The notes below the pieces were generated by a model. The model did no database searches and was not told the DNA's origin. It worked only from the letters and a program-made list of their open reading frames with translations. Position numbers and translations under genes: made by a program. Of a DNA stretch of 64,000 nucleotides, positions 6,939 through 16,926 are shown piece after piece. How positions within the stretch are numbered: position 1 is the stretch's first letter; each line of letters starts with the position of its first letter. The stretch is from NCBI RefSeq assembly GCF_020091585.1, contig NZ_CP083582.1, positions 4,030,001-4,094,000 of the forward strand, read 5' to 3'. The stretch comes from Kovacikia minuta CCNUW1. Lineage in GTDB: Bacteria; Cyanobacteriota; Cyanobacteriia; Leptolyngbyales; Leptolyngbyaceae.

Positions 6939-9560
6939 ATGCAACCAACCAACCCCAATCAATTTACCGAGAAAGCATGGGAAGCCATTGTTCGCACCAC
7001 TGATATTGTTAAGCAGGCGCAGCAGCAGCAGATTGAGTCGGAACACCTGATGAAGGCACTGCTGGAACAGGAAGGGCTTGCCACCAGCGTTTTCAGTAAG
7101 TTGGGTGCAAATGTCCAACAATTACGCGATCGTACAGAAGAATTCATCCGCAAGCAGCCCAAGATTTCTGGAAGTGGCAGCAATGTTTATCTGGGACGTA
7201 GTTTGGATGCATTGCTTGACCGCGCGGATACCTATCGGAAAGAGTATGGGGATGAATTTATTTCCGTTGAGCATTTACTCTTAGGGTATGCGCGGGACGA
7301 TCGCTTTGGCAAAGCATTGCTGACAGAATTTAGACTAGATGAAACCAAGCTGAAGACCGCAATAGACCAGATTCGAGGAAGTCAAAAGGTGACGGATCAA
7401 AACCCGGAAGGCAAATATGAATCCCTGGAGAAATATGGGCGCGACCTGACCCAGTACGCCCGCGAAGGCAAGCTAGACCCGGTGATTGGGCGGGATGACG
7501 AAATTCGTCGCACAATTCAAATCCTTTCCCGTCGCACCAAAAACAATCCGGTGCTGATTGGAGAACCCGGTGTGGGTAAAACAGCGATCGCTGAAGGGCT
7601 GGCACAGCGGATCATCAGCGGTGATGTGCCCCAATCCCTTAAGGATCGTCAACTGATTGCCCTGGATATGGGTGCCCTGATTGCCGGAGCCAAGTACCGG
7701 GGTGAGTTTGAAGAGCGGTTGAAAGCCGTTCTCAAGGAAGTGACCGACTCCAGGGGACAGATTATTTTGTTTATCGACGAAATTCATACTGTGGTTGGTG
7801 CCGGGGCAACCCAGGGCGCAATGGATGCCGGAAACCTGCTGAAGCCCATGCTGGCGCGGGGTGAACTGCGCTGTATCGGTGCCACGACCCTGGATGAATA
7901 TCGCAAATATATTGAAAAAGATGCGGCTCTGGAACGTCGCTTTCAGCAGGTGTTTGTCGATCAACCCAGTGTGGAAGATACCATCTCTATCCTGCGGGGG
8001 CTGAAGGAACGGTACGAAGTTCACCACGGAGTAAAAATTTCCGACAGTGCCCTGGTTGCAGCGGCAACCCTGTCTACCCGCTATATCAGCGATCGCTTCC
8101 TGCCTGACAAAGCAATTGACCTGGTGGACGAGGCGGCTGCCAAGTTAAAAATGGAGATTACCTCTAAACCCGAAGAACTGGATGAGGTCGATCGCAAAAT
8201 TCTGCAACTGGAGATGGAGAAGCTATCGCTTCAGAAGGAAACTGATCCGGCTTCCCGCGATCGGCTGGAACGTCTGGAAAAAGAACTGGCGGATCTAAAA
8301 GAGGAACAAAGCACCCTCAATGCCCAATGGCAGGCAGAAAAAGATAGCATCACGCAAATTCAAACCCTGAAGGAAGAGATCGATCGGGTCAACATTGAAA
8401 TTCAACAGGCGGAACGCGACTACGACCTCAATCGGGCAGCGGAACTGAAGTACGGCAGAATGACCGACCTCAATCGCCAACTTGAAGTGGCGGAGGAGAA
8501 GCTTTCCCAGACCCAAACGAGTGGTAAATCGATGCTGCGGGAAGAGGTTACCGAACAGGACATTGCCGAAATCATTTCCAAGTGGACGGGGATTCCAATC
8601 AGCAAACTGGTGGAATCCGAAATGCAAAAGCTGTTGCATTTGGAAGATGAACTGCACCACCGGGTGATTGGTCAAGATGAGGCAGTCACAGCGGTTGCTG
8701 ATGCCATTCAGCGTTCTCGCGCTGGGTTGGCAGACCCCAACCGTCCCACTGCTAGCTTTATCTTCCTGGGGCCAACGGGTGTCGGTAAGACTGAACTGGC
8801 GAAAGCCCTGGCAGCTTATCTGTTTGACACGGAAGAGGCACTGGTTCGCATCGACATGTCTGAGTACATGGAGAAACATGCGGTTTCCCGCCTGATTGGT
8901 GCGCCTCCAGGTTATGTGGGCTATGACGAAGGTGGACAACTCACCGAGTCGATTCGGCGGCGTCCCTATGCAGTGGTGCTATTCGACGAAATCGAAAAAG
9001 CTCACCCTGATGTGTTCAACGTCATGTTGCAAATTCTGGACGATGGACGGGTAACCGACTCCCAGGGGCACACGGTGGACTTTAAGAACACCATCATCAT
9101 CATGACCAGCAACATCGGTTCCCAGTTCATTCTCGATCTGGCAGGTGACGACCGCCGCTACGATGAGATGCGCAGTCGGGTGATTGATGCCATGCGGGCC
9201 CAGTTCCGTCCCGAATTCCTCAACCGGGTGGATGAGTTCATCATCTTCCACAGCTTACAAAAGAGCGAACTGCGGGAAATCGTCAAACTCCAAACCCTGC
9301 GACTATCGCAACGGTTGTCCGATCGCAAGATGGCGCTTAAGCTATCGGATGCGGCAACCGACTTCCTTGCCGAGGTGGGTTACGATCCGGTCTATGGTGC
9401 CCGTCCGTTGAAGCGGGCAATTCAACGGGAACTGGAAACCGCGATCGCCAAAGCCATCCTGCGCAGCGAATTTACCGATGGCGACACGATCTTTGTCGAT
9501 GTCGAAAATGAGCGGTTAGCATTCAAGCGACTGCCATCGGAACTCCTGACGACTCAGTAG
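6939..9560 (+). CDS. clpB: ATP-dependent disaggregase ClpB
   Basis: An 873-residue Hsp100 chaperone that, with DnaK, resolubilises aggregated proteins. The Clp N-domain (residues 1-145, [17 protein letters not shown]) is followed by nucleotide-binding domain 1 with Walker A GEPGVGKT at 208-215 and the Walker B region [16 protein letters not shown] long middle coiled-coil (about 400-530, [20 protein letters not shown]) is the ClpB-specific feature that separates it from ClpC. Domain 2 has Walker A GPTGVGKT at 611-618 and [13 protein letters not shown]. No ClpP-binding IGF loop is seen. The ATG at 6939 is preceded by GAGGGGAGT. Cyanobacteria often have two clpB genes; which one this is cannot be decided here. 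Confidence 0.95.
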   Translation: MQPTNPNQFTEKAWEAIVRTTDIVKQAQQQQIESEHLMKALLEQEGLATSVFSKLGANVQQLRDRTEEFIRKQPKISGSGSNVYLGRSLDALLDRADTYRKEYGDEFISVEHLLLGYARDDRFGKALLTEFRLDETKLKTAIDQIRGSQKVTDQNPEGKYESLEKYGRDLTQYAREGKLDPVIGRDDEIRRTIQILSRRTKNNPVLIGEPGVGKTAIAEGLAQRIISGDVPQSLKDRQLIALDMGALIAGAKYRGEFEERLKAVLKEVTDSRGQIILFIDEIHTVVGAGATQGAMDAGNLLKPMLARGELRCIGATTLDEYRKYIEKDAALERRFQQVFVDQPSVEDTISILRGLKERYEVHHGVKISDSALVAAATLSTRYISDRFLPDKAIDLVDEAAAKLKMEITSKPEELDEVDRKILQLEMEKLSLQKETDPASRDRLERLEKELADLKEEQSTLNAQWQAEKDSITQIQTLKEEIDRVNIEIQQAERDYDLNRAAELKYGRMTDLNRQLEVAEEKLSQTQTSGKSMLREEVTEQDIAEIISKWTGIPISKLVESEMQKLLHLEDELHHRVIGQDEAVTAVADAIQRSRAGLADPNRPTASFIFLGPTGVGKTELAKALAAYLFDTEEALVRIDMSEYMEKHAVSRLIGAPPGYVGYDEGGQLTESIRRRPYAVVLFDEIEKAHPDVFNVMLQILDDGRVTDSQGHTVDFKNTIIIMTSNIGSQFILDLAGDDRRYDEMRSRVIDAMRAQFRPEFLNRVDEFIIFHSLQKSELREIVKLQTLRLSQRLSDRKMALKLSDAATDFLAEVGYDPVYGARPLKRAIQRELETAIAKAILRSEFTDGDTIFVDVENERLAFKRLPSELLTTQ

Positions 9561-9580
9561 TGGACTGTTAACAAGGGTGT

Positions 9581-9648
9581 AGAAACCGGGTTTCTTGTCG
9601 TTGGCTCGACCTGAAAACCCTGATTCTTCGTTCAGAAACCCGGTTTCT
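9581..9648. repeat. Paired AGAAACCGGGTTTCT repeat
   Basis: AGAAACCGGGTTTCT (9581-9595) and AGAAACCCGGTTTCT (9634-9648) are near-palindromes that also pair with each other. They lie just after clpB and could act as a terminator-like fold. The same paired motif occurs at 55586-55652. The rest of 9561-9942 holds no recognisable gene and probably includes the IS110 left end. Confidence 0.7.
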
Positions 9649-9679
9649 CAAGGTTTATTGAAAATGGTGCAAGATTTCA

Positions 9680-11331
9680 GCCATTAAGGAACGGAAGCGT
9701 TCGTTAAGAAAAAAAGAAACACTAAAGTTGAGAGACATAGCAGTGTTTTACAGTGAAGGCAATGCCCTGATAGCAAAGACCGATTTATCACTGGTGCGTC
9801 AGTGCCCGTATCTCAGCCTGGTTCTGGAAGGTGGCGATTAAGCTGTTGGTGAAGTGAGATCCACTATCCCGTTTAGGAGACTGTATGAGCAGCGCCATCC
9901 AGGTCAGGGCAGCTTTTCAACCATGCTAGGGAGGGTGAATCCATGCCGTCATCACAGCCTGAACTCTCGATGGTCAATCCGAATGCCGCAGGCATTGATC
10001 TGGGCGCGGACTACCATTGGGTGAGCGTTCCAGAGGGACGAGACAGTGAATGCGTTCGCCGCTTTGGGTGTTTTACCGCTGACCTATATGCGATGGCAGC
10101 GTGGCTCAAACAGTGTGGCATTGAGACCGTGGTAATGGAAGCAACCGGAGTGTATTGGATTGCGGTATTTCAGATTCTCGAAACGCAAGGATTTGAAGTC
10201 AAGTTAGTCAATGCTCGACAGGGAAAAACCGTACCGGGACGCAAAAGTGATGTGCTCGACTGTCAATGGTTGCGACAACTCCATAGCGATGGGTTACTAG
10301 CAGGCTCCTTCCGTCCTGATGACCAAATCTGTGTGCTGCGTAGCTACATTCGCCAGCGCGATACCTTGATCAAGAGTGCCAGCACTCACATTCAGCGGAT
10401 GCAAAAAGCCTTGACTCAGATGAATGTACAACTGCACCGGGTGATTAGCGATATCAGCGGCACGACTGGACTTACAATCATTCGGGCGATTGTGTCTGGC
10501 GAACGAGACTTGCACAAACTCGCAGCACTCAAAGATCGCCGCATTCATGCCAGTACGGATGAGATTGCGGTGGCATTGAATGGCGACTACCGCCCGGAAC
10601 TGGTGTTTGTGCTGCATCAGGAATTACAACTCTACGATGTCTTTGAGACCCAGATTGCCGCCTGTGATGCTGAAATTGAAGCGTGCCTCAATCAGTTTGC
10701 AGACCGCATTGAAGTTGCCACAAACCCCTTACCTGCTGCCAAACGACGTGGAAAAAAACAACCCGGAAATGCCCCAAGCTTTGATTTGCGAACGCATTTG
10801 TACCGCATCAGTGGCGTGGACTTCACTCAAGTTGATGGCTTTGGAGTCCTCACCGTCCTGACGCTGTTGTCTGAGTTGGGCTTAGACCCGTCAAAATTTC
10901 CCTCAGCTAAGCATTTTGCCTCTTGCTTAGGGCTGTGTCCAGGCAGCCGAATCACAGGCGGCAAGCGCAAGAGTTCGCAGACTCGCCAAGTGGCTAATCG
11001 CGTTGCAACGGCGCTACGAATGGCAGCACAGACCTTGGTGCGATCCCATTCTGCCTTGGGTGCATTTCATCGTCGGATGCAAGCGCGACTTGGCGCACCC
11101 AAAGCAATTACGGCAACGGCTCACAAACTCGCTCGCATCTTCTATCACCTGTGGACTTCCGGCGAGGCGTTTGTCGATCCAGGCATGGAAACTTATGAGC
11201 AGCAGGATCAAGAACGAGTGGTCAAGAACCTTAAGAAAAAGGCGCGGGCGCTCGGATTTGACCTTGTTGCCAAACCTGCTGCCCCGGAGTGTGTTTCTTA
11301 GGAGTTAAGATTTTACAATCAGGAAAATAAT
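9680..11331 (+). mobile_element. IS110-family insertion sequence (ends estimated)
   Basis: The IS110 recombinase gene with about 260 bases of noncoding DNA upstream and about 30 downstream. IS110 elements lack long terminal inverted repeats, so the ends cannot be fixed by eye. The right end must lie before the Uma2 gene tail that begins at about 11332. In the IS110 group the long upstream noncoding end is known to encode the guide (bridge) RNA, which fits the asymmetry here. Confidence 0.5.
9943..11301 (+). CDS. IS110-family transposase (DEDD recombinase)
   Basis: A 452-residue protein with the RuvC-like DEDD domain at the N-terminus: Asp in AAGIDLGADYHWVSV (about residue 19), Glu in VVMEATGVYWIAVFQ (about 67), and the paired aspartates in GRKSDVLDCQWLRQL (about 104 and 107). 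A coiled middle region follows. The C-terminal transposase_20 domain has the HhH-like GFGVLTVLTLLSELG and LGLCPGSRITGGKRKSSQ, which holds the conserved serine. The enzyme inserts DNA through an RNA-guided recombinase reaction. The frame is complete, so the copy may be active. A ribosome site (AGGGAGG) precedes the ATG. Confidence 0.9.
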   Translation: MPSSQPELSMVNPNAAGIDLGADYHWVSVPEGRDSECVRRFGCFTADLYAMAAWLKQCGIETVVMEATGVYWIAVFQILETQGFEVKLVNARQGKTVPGRKSDVLDCQWLRQLHSDGLLAGSFRPDDQICVLRSYIRQRDTLIKSASTHIQRMQKALTQMNVQLHRVISDISGTTGLTIIRAIVSGERDLHKLAALKDRRIHASTDEIAVALNGDYRPELVFVLHQELQLYDVFETQIAACDAEIEACLNQFADRIEVATNPLPAAKRRGKKQPGNAPSFDLRTHLYRISGVDFTQVDGFGVLTVLTLLSELGLDPSKFPSAKHFASCLGLCPGSRITGGKRKSSQTRQVANRVATALRMAAQTLVRSHSALGAFHRRMQARLGAPKAITATAHKLARIFYHLWTSGEAFVDPGMETYEQQDQERVVKNLKKKARALGFDLVAKPAAPECVS

Positions 11332-11481
11332 TTGGTGCCCTTACCAGAAGAATTCGCCCAACACCAACTTGAGCAAGAGCAGCAACGTGCTGAACAAGAG
11401 TGGCAACGCACCGAGCAAGAGCGGCAGCGGGCGGAGCGGCTGGCTGCTCGCTTGCGAGAGTTGGGAGCAGATCCCAGGTAG
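11332..11481 (+). pseudogene. C-terminal tail of an Uma2-type nuclease gene
   Basis: Directly after the IS110 element, the frame LVPLPEEFAQHQLEQEQQRA continues as a Glu/Gln/Arg-rich coiled coil (EQEWQRTEQERQRAERLAAR) ending LRELGADPR and a TAG stop. This is the usual C-terminal tail of cyanobacterial Uma2-family proteins. The catalytic part is absent upstream, so the gene was probably cut by insertion and deletion. Confidence 0.65.
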
Positions 11482-11701
11482 GAGTGGTGAGTATTTTTAC
11501 TCGCCACTAATCGGTGGATTCGTCGGTTGATAGTGGCACATGGATGACTGTCCCTAAGCGATCGCCCATTTCCCTCTTGCTTCGTTTATGTTGACCCTAA
11601 ATCATCAATATCAAGACTTGGAATGTCCCGCCACCCCTTTGCTGCTTGATCCCCTCAAACCCAACACCTACCACCTTTCCCCCCTCAAAAGGAGCCTTCC
11701 C

Positions 11702-12085
11702 ATGCGGTATCTGTCCGTCTCGCTACTGGTTGCAATGTCGGTTGTAGCGGTCGGTTCCGCTGATGCTCAGAGTACTGACTCCCCCTCCAGTTCTACATCC
11801 CAGAGCCAGAGTAGTTCTCTGATGACCCATCCCGCTTCAGTTAACCAACCAGGAAAAAAACCTGAACCCAAGGGGCAACCTCTCAGTCCTCAAAAGCTAG
11901 ACGCGATCGCCGGTTCCATTTCAGGTAAACCGCCTCAAAAGCCGAAAGAACCGTCTTTCATTCCAGATAACATTGTTCCGACGGAACTGCTACCAAGGTT
12001 TGAACCAAAACCCGTTGAACCGCTGGATGATTTCAAAGTTCCTGCCCTAAATGGAGGGGTTAAAGTCCCAATTCGGAGGGATTGA
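11702..12085 (+). CDS. Small secreted proline-rich protein, unknown function
   Basis: A 127-residue protein with a clear signal peptide (MRYLSVSLLVAMSVVAVGSA then DAQS, cleavage near residue 21). A low-complexity Ser/Gln stretch follows, and then a proline- and lysine-rich mature part (KPPQKPKEPSFIPDN, RFEPKPVEPLDDFKVP). AAAAGGAG stands 8 bases upstream of the chosen ATG; the open frame continues upstream through repeat-like sequence and is not used. I do not recognise the family. It is monocistronic and convergent with the Uma2 gene. Confidence 0.6.
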   Translation: MRYLSVSLLVAMSVVAVGSADAQSTDSPSSSTSQSQSSSLMTHPASVNQPGKKPEPKGQPLSPQKLDAIAGSISGKPPQKPKEPSFIPDNIVPTELLPRFEPKPVEPLDDFKVPALNGGVKVPIRRD

Positions 12086-12146
12086 AGAGAGCAAAGAACA
12101 GAGAGTACAGGGCAGAAGGCGATAGAGAGTAAAGGATAGCACCTTT

Positions 12147-12737
12147 TTACGATCCAGCCTTGATTACTTGAGCTGCGGTCAAATTTAGATCTGGAAAAAT
12201 AGAGGAAATGATGCGATCGTCCCCTCGAAATAGTGCATCCTGGTATCGACCATTGATTAATTCAGCAACAGTCACCAGATGATCGATTGGGTCAGCAATC
12301 CAGTATTCGGGAATATTAAGAACGGAGTATTCAGACCACTTTGCACCATAATCATCTGATTTTGTGGAGTGGCTAACAACTTCCACCACCAACACTGGCG
12401 GTGGATCGGATAGTCGAATGATCGCCTCTCGGTCTGCCATCTCCTGCCATGCAGCACTGGGTAGTATTGCCAGATCAGGAATGCGACCTGTGTCCCATCG
12501 CCCACCCCCAGGAGACTGAATGCCAACCATACCCTGAATCGCGATCCAGGGGCGATTCAAACGCTCAGCTTCGGCTTCAAACTGTTGGGCAAGATACCGA
12601 ATGATACTGCCGTGCTTGCCAGTTCCCAGACTCATCGGCATCAAGCTCCCATGCACCAACTCATACCGAGTGTCTGTGCCATCGGTGTAGGTTATCCACT
12701 CGTCAAGGGTCAGTTTCTTAGTGGCGAGGGACATCAC
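12147..12737 (-). CDS. Uma2 family endonuclease
   Basis: A 196-residue protein of the Uma2 family (PD-(D/E)XK nuclease fold), which is greatly expanded in cyanobacteria. It starts MMSLATKKLTLDEWITY; the core has GRIPDLAILPSAAWQ (the PD-type Asp), then PPVLVVEVVSHSTKSDDYGAKWSEY with the E..S motif, and IPEYWIADPIDHLVTV. Targets of the family are unknown, with links to mobile elements and DNA repair suggested. Three bases separate it from the upstream glycosyltransferase gene, so the two are co-transcribed, though a functional link is doubtful. The protein lacks the long coiled tail seen in the remnant at 11332. Confidence 0.88.
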   Translation of the reverse strand: MMSLATKKLTLDEWITYTDGTDTRYELVHGSLMPMSLGTGKHGSIIRYLAQQFEAEAERLNRPWIAIQGMVGIQSPGGGRWDTGRIPDLAILPSAAWQEMADREAIIRLSDPPPVLVVEVVSHSTKSDDYGAKWSEYSVLNIPEYWIADPIDHLVTVAELINGRYQDALFRGDDRIISSIFPDLNLTAAQVIKAGS

Positions 12738-12740
12738 AAA

Positions 12741-13805
12741 CTATCCCAAAGAACTCTCTAGAACCCGATCGTACACTTTCAGCAGCAGGTTTGGCTGGAT
12801 AGAAGTTAGCAGATAACCTACAAAAATGAGGGTGACGGAGGTAAGGGCGATCGGAATTGCAAAGGGCAAATAAATCCGGTGGCGAGGATCGTTTTTGACC
12901 ATGCGCCCAATTCGTTCGAAGAAGATCTGCATTTTTCCCTGACCCGCGATCGACTGAGAGCCGGTCGCAGCATTGGGCAAATCTCCTGGAAACGAGACAG
13001 CCAGATTTTTCTGATTCCCTATCTCGCTGTTAGGCTTTGCTAGCAGGCGATTTTGCCAGTAGTAGTCGTGCCCGATGAGTAAGAACCGCCAGAAAAAATG
13101 GGAAAGTCCATTGGGTGGAGCATGGGTTGCCCTGGCTTGGGGCTGTTTCCAAATGGTGTACCCGGTTTGCAACAACTCGTGGGCATGGATAGCGCAGTTG
13201 CCCCGATACAGCGGCAAATCTATGGGAATGGGGTTGTCTAGAAGAAATTGACGACGAAATGCCACATTGTTAAGGAAATATTGCGTGGTTGGGGTTGGGG
13301 CTTGCTCACCAGAGTACTGGGGAAAAATGTAGGTCAGTGCCATGGCTGTGCCATAGGGACCAACCCCTCGCGTTGTGGTTTCTCCAGCCACAATCTGAAT
13401 GTGCTCTTTCTGGCAGAAAGTTGCCAGGAGCGTGCCTAGCCAGTGGGGTTCATAGATGCAGTCGGAGTCACAATAGACAAGAATTTCGCCTGTTGCCACT
13501 TGTGCGCCGAGCATTTTTGCCTTGTAGTAGCCCGTGTCTGGAGGTGCCGAATGAATCTTGATCCAGGGATAGCGATCGCACAACTGCTCCAGCAATTCGG
13601 CAGAAACATCGCCACTGTCAATCAATAAAACTTCATTCGCACAGGTGGGTGAAATATCCTGATTCAGCAGCGAAGCGAGGGATTTGGACAGCCCTTCTAT
13701 ATCTGCATTTGTCAGGTTTTCTGTCTCCAAGATGATGGAAAAACTGGGTAGGGTTGCCCTAATAGATTTGTCTCCGGTCATCATTACTTCCTCTGTTACC
13801 AACAT
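12741..13805 (-). CDS. Family 2 glycosyltransferase, membrane-anchored
   Basis: A 354-residue GT-A type glycosyltransferase. The nucleotide-sugar domain shows PSFSIILETENLTNADIEGL, VLLIDSGDVSAELLEQL and the metal-binding ILVYCDSDCIYEPHWL (DSD near residue 113). The C-terminus (about 310-340) has one hydrophobic segment, IYLPFAIPIALTSVTLIFVG. The acceptor is unknown. An internal ATG at residue 9 is an alternative start. The gene diverges from the ABC exporter across a 173-bp region that must hold both promoters, and a second glycosyltransferase follows the exporter; a surface polysaccharide or glycolipid role is inferred. Confidence 0.8.
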   Translation of the reverse strand: MLVTEEVMMTGDKSIRATLPSFSIILETENLTNADIEGLSKSLASLLNQDISPTCANEVLLIDSGDVSAELLEQLCDRYPWIKIHSAPPDTGYYKAKMLGAQVATGEILVYCDSDCIYEPHWLGTLLATFCQKEHIQIVAGETTTRGVGPYGTAMALTYIFPQYSGEQAPTPTTQYFLNNVAFRRQFLLDNPIPIDLPLYRGNCAIHAHELLQTGYTIWKQPQARATHAPPNGLSHFFWRFLLIGHDYYWQNRLLAKPNSEIGNQKNLAVSFPGDLPNAATGSQSIAGQGKMQIFFERIGRMVKNDPRHRIYLPFAIPIALTSVTLIFVGYLLTSIQPNLLLKVYDRVLESSLG

Positions 13806-13978
13806 CTGACACCGCTACATTCGGCACCCGCCCTCTGAAGTTCAATGGCTATTCCCGGATCATGCCTGAAAATGAACGAAATGGGGAATAGGGCGATCGC
13901 AACAACTGACTGACAAATACCGTCTTCCATAGCTGACGCCTATTTTCAGATTCCTATCAAGAATGTAAAGTAAACATT

Positions 13979-15601
13979 ATGAATCTGATTCTCTTTCTTT
14001 TGCGATCGTCCTGGAAAATGGTGGCGATCGCAATTTTTACAGGCTTTCTCAGTGGTGCCAGTAGTGCGGGGCTAATTGCCCTGATCAGCCATGCCATCAG
14101 TCAGGGTTCATCGAACTCCCTTGCCTCAATTGGCTGGGCATTTCTTGGATTAGCGCTGATTTCGCTGGCAACCAGCATCGTTTCTCAGATGATGCTGATT
14201 CAACTGGCGCAACAGGCAATCTTTCAACTTCGTCTCAATCTTAGCCGTCAAATTCTGGCTTCAGAACTGGCGCACCTGGAAAAGCTGGGTGCGCCACGAC
14301 TGTTGGCAACCCTGACAGATGATATCCAGGCAGTCGCCGATGCGGTACGGTTAGTGCCCTTTCTGTGCATTGATCTGGCGATCGTGGCAGGTTGCCTGGT
14401 CTACATTACCTGGCTTTCGTGGCAGGTGTTTCTGGTGGTTTGTGTGATCACCTTCGTTGCTTTAAGTAGTTGCCGTTGGTTACTGCGACGGGGTAAACGA
14501 TTACTGGCGCTGGCACGGGAGCAGCAAGACAACTTGTTTCAGCACTTCCGCACGGTGACAGAGGGGACTAAGGAACTGAAGTTGCACTATTGGCGACGGC
14601 AGGCGTTTCTCCGTGAGGATTTGCAGTCCAGTGCGGCTGAATTTCGCCGCTACAACATTGGTGGGCTGAGGATGTTTGCCATCACCTCCAGTTGGGGCAA
14701 ACTGATTTTTTTCTTTGCCGTCGGGTTTGTGCTATTTGCGCTGCCTCAATTCATGAACCTCACTGCTTCCACCATTTCTGGTTACGTGCTGACCTTCACC
14801 TACCTGATGCTGCCGATGGATCGACTCGTGAATCAGCTTCCCGTTTTGAGCCGAGCCGGGATCGCCCTCAGCAAAATTGAGTCCCTGGGTCTTTCCCTTG
14901 CCGATCGCGCAGAAGTCGCAGCGATCCCGGAAACCGTTTTGTCCGAGTGGCAAACGCTGACCTTTAAAGGCGTGACCTATACCTATCAGACTGAACGGGA
15001 AGATGCCTGCTTCGTCCTGGGACCGATTGATCTCACCTTGTACCCTGGTGAACTGGTATTTATTGTCGGTGGCAATGGGAGCGGAAAATCTACCCTGGCA
15101 AAGTTGCTAACCGGGCTGTATCGCCCCGAAATGGGTGAAATTTATCTGAATGGACAACGGATTGATGCCCAACAACGAGAATGGTATCGCCAACATTTCT
15201 CCGTCGTATTCGCCGACTTTTACTTGTTCGATCGCTTGCTGGGGCTAGATCGGGCGGAACTGGATATCCAGGCTCAGGCGTATTTACACAGTTTACGGTT
15301 GAATCATAAAGTGACTATCAAGCAAGGCAGATTGTCTACCACAGCGCTATCTCAAGGGCAGCGTAAACGCCTGACCCTGCTAACTGCCTACCTGGAAGAT
15401 CGCCCCATTTACTTGTTTGATGAATGGGCTGCCGATCAAGATCCCACCTTCAAGGAAATGTTTTATACGGAGTTCCTGCCGCAACTTAAAGCACAGGGAA
15501 AAACAGTGCTGGTGATCAGCCATGATGACCACTACTTCCATCTGTGCAATCGCCTGATCAAATTGGATTACGGGCAAATTGAATACGACAAGCGCCTGTA
15601 G
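13979..15601 (+). CDS. Cyclic-peptide-type export ABC transporter (PvdE/SyrD-like)
   Basis: A 540-residue half-transporter with permease and ATPase fused. Residues about 10-300 carry six membrane segments, starting WKMVAIAIFTGFLSGASSAG. The ATPase has Walker A GGNGSGKS at 364-371, the signature LSQGQRKRL near 457, and the family-specific Walker B IYLFDEWAADQDP. That DEWAADQDP wording is typical of exporters of pyoverdine, syringomycin and microcin J25-like peptides. No peptide synthetase or RiPP precursor is visible nearby, so the substrate is open; here it may serve glycolipid or siderophore export. It ends 106 bases before the next glycosyltransferase. Confidence 0.85.
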   Translation: MNLILFLLRSSWKMVAIAIFTGFLSGASSAGLIALISHAISQGSSNSLASIGWAFLGLALISLATSIVSQMMLIQLAQQAIFQLRLNLSRQILASELAHLEKLGAPRLLATLTDDIQAVADAVRLVPFLCIDLAIVAGCLVYITWLSWQVFLVVCVITFVALSSCRWLLRRGKRLLALAREQQDNLFQHFRTVTEGTKELKLHYWRRQAFLREDLQSSAAEFRRYNIGGLRMFAITSSWGKLIFFFAVGFVLFALPQFMNLTASTISGYVLTFTYLMLPMDRLVNQLPVLSRAGIALSKIESLGLSLADRAEVAAIPETVLSEWQTLTFKGVTYTYQTEREDACFVLGPIDLTLYPGELVFIVGGNGSGKSTLAKLLTGLYRPEMGEIYLNGQRIDAQQREWYRQHFSVVFADFYLFDRLLGLDRAELDIQAQAYLHSLRLNHKVTIKQGRLSTTALSQGQRKRLTLLTAYLEDRPIYLFDEWAADQDPTFKEMFYTEFLPQLKAQGKTVLVISHDDHYFHLCNRLIKLDYGQIEYDKRL

Positions 15602-15707
15602 CTGGAGTCACGATTCAATTTTTCGGCTCCCCCTTTGGGTTCACGCAGTCTACCGATCGACGGATTATCTTAAATTCATTCATCCTCATTTAGTTGTAGA
15701 AGAATCA

Positions 15708-16871
15708 ATGACGACTCTGGTGGAAGGGATACTCATCCTTCTAATCATTGGCTCAATCGCCTTCTATCTGGCATGCGCCTTTTTCACCTGGCAGTTTTTC
15801 TGGAGAGACACGGGGAATTCAATTCAAAATTCAAAATTCAAAATTCAAAATTCTCCCACCTCCCTTCCTCCCGTTTCCATCCTCGTTCCCGTCTGTGGCA
15901 TTGATGCTGGAGCCTGGGAAAACTGGTCTTCGCTCTGTACCCAGAACTACCCGGACTTCGAAGTGTTATTTGGCGTAACCGATCCCAAAGATCCATCAAT
16001 TCCAGTTCTGAAGCAACTGGTCGCCAAATTTCCGGAACGGGTTTACCTTTTCTCCGGCTTAGAGCCTCGTGGCATTAATTATAAGGACAGCAATTTGAGC
16101 TATCTCCTGGAAAAAGCTAAACATGAGGTAATTATTTTTGCCGATAGCGATATCCGGGTTCATCCCAACTACATTCAAACCGTGACCGTTCCTTTAGCGG
16201 AGTCCAAAGTTGGTCTGGTCACCTGTGCGTTTATTGGCTATAACCCAAAAGAATTGGGGGCTGCGATCGCCTCGATGGGGCGTTGCTTTGACTTCATTCC
16301 CAGCTTACTGATTGCCCGGGTTCTGGATGGGGGGTTGCGGTGTGCCGTAGGGGCGACGATCGCTACGCGTCGATCTACCCTGGAGCAGTACGGAGGCTTA
16401 CACCTGAATCGGATTGGCTCTGACTACAACCTGGGGAAACGGGCAGCCGCAGCCGGTTACAAGGTTGAGTTGTCTCGCTACGTACTGGAGTCAGATACGG
16501 GTTCCGAAACCGTGACGCAGGTGTTTCAACGGGAACTGCGCTGGGCAAGAACGATCCGCTACAATCGGGGATTCCAGTACTACAGCATGCTGTTTTGCTT
16601 TGGTACGGTTTATTGCCTGCCGCTCCTGGTGCTATCTGGCTTTGCAAGTTGGGCGATCGTCCTGAGTCTGACTACGTTTATTGTTCGCTACTTGCAAATC
16701 CTGGTTGCGATTTTTAGCACTGGTTGCCCTGGCCTTTTGCGATGGCTGTGGGTGATGCCCATCCGAGATCTGCTGAGTTTTATGATCTGGAGTATGGGAT
16801 CGTTTGGACAAAGCGTATATTGGCGGGGAAGGCGGTTGCGGATTGAGGGAGATGGACTCATTACCCAATAG
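15708..16871 (+). CDS. Ceramide glucosyltransferase-like protein (GT21, HpnI-like)
   Basis: A 387-residue integral membrane glycosyltransferase started at the ATG at 15708 (MTTLVEGILILLIIGSIAFY, the first membrane helix). The catalytic domain has PPVSILVPVCGID, IIFADSDIRVHPNY (DSD near residue 147), GSDYNLG and the (Q/R)XXRW motif RELRWART, followed by C-terminal membrane segments. Homologues include ceramide glucosyltransferases and HpnI, which adds N-acetylglucosamine to bacteriohopanetetrol; hopanoid or other lipid glycosylation is plausible. Residues about 37-49 (NSIQNSKFKIQNS) are translated from a short AATTCAA repeat that has entered the gene without breaking the frame. Confidence 0.8.
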   Translation: MTTLVEGILILLIIGSIAFYLACAFFTWQFFWRDTGNSIQNSKFKIQNSPTSLPPVSILVPVCGIDAGAWENWSSLCTQNYPDFEVLFGVTDPKDPSIPVLKQLVAKFPERVYLFSGLEPRGINYKDSNLSYLLEKAKHEVIIFADSDIRVHPNYIQTVTVPLAESKVGLVTCAFIGYNPKELGAAIASMGRCFDFIPSLLIARVLDGGLRCAVGATIATRRSTLEQYGGLHLNRIGSDYNLGKRAAAAGYKVELSRYVLESDTGSETVTQVFQRELRWARTIRYNRGFQYYSMLFCFGTVYCLPLLVLSGFASWAIVLSLTTFIVRYLQILVAIFSTGCPGLLRWLWVMPIRDLLSFMIWSMGSFGQSVYWRGRRLRIEGDGLITQ

Positions 16872-16926
16872 CTAGCTAGAAAATGGGGAGTGGGGAGTAG
16901 GGAGTGGGGAAGGCATGACACACTGC

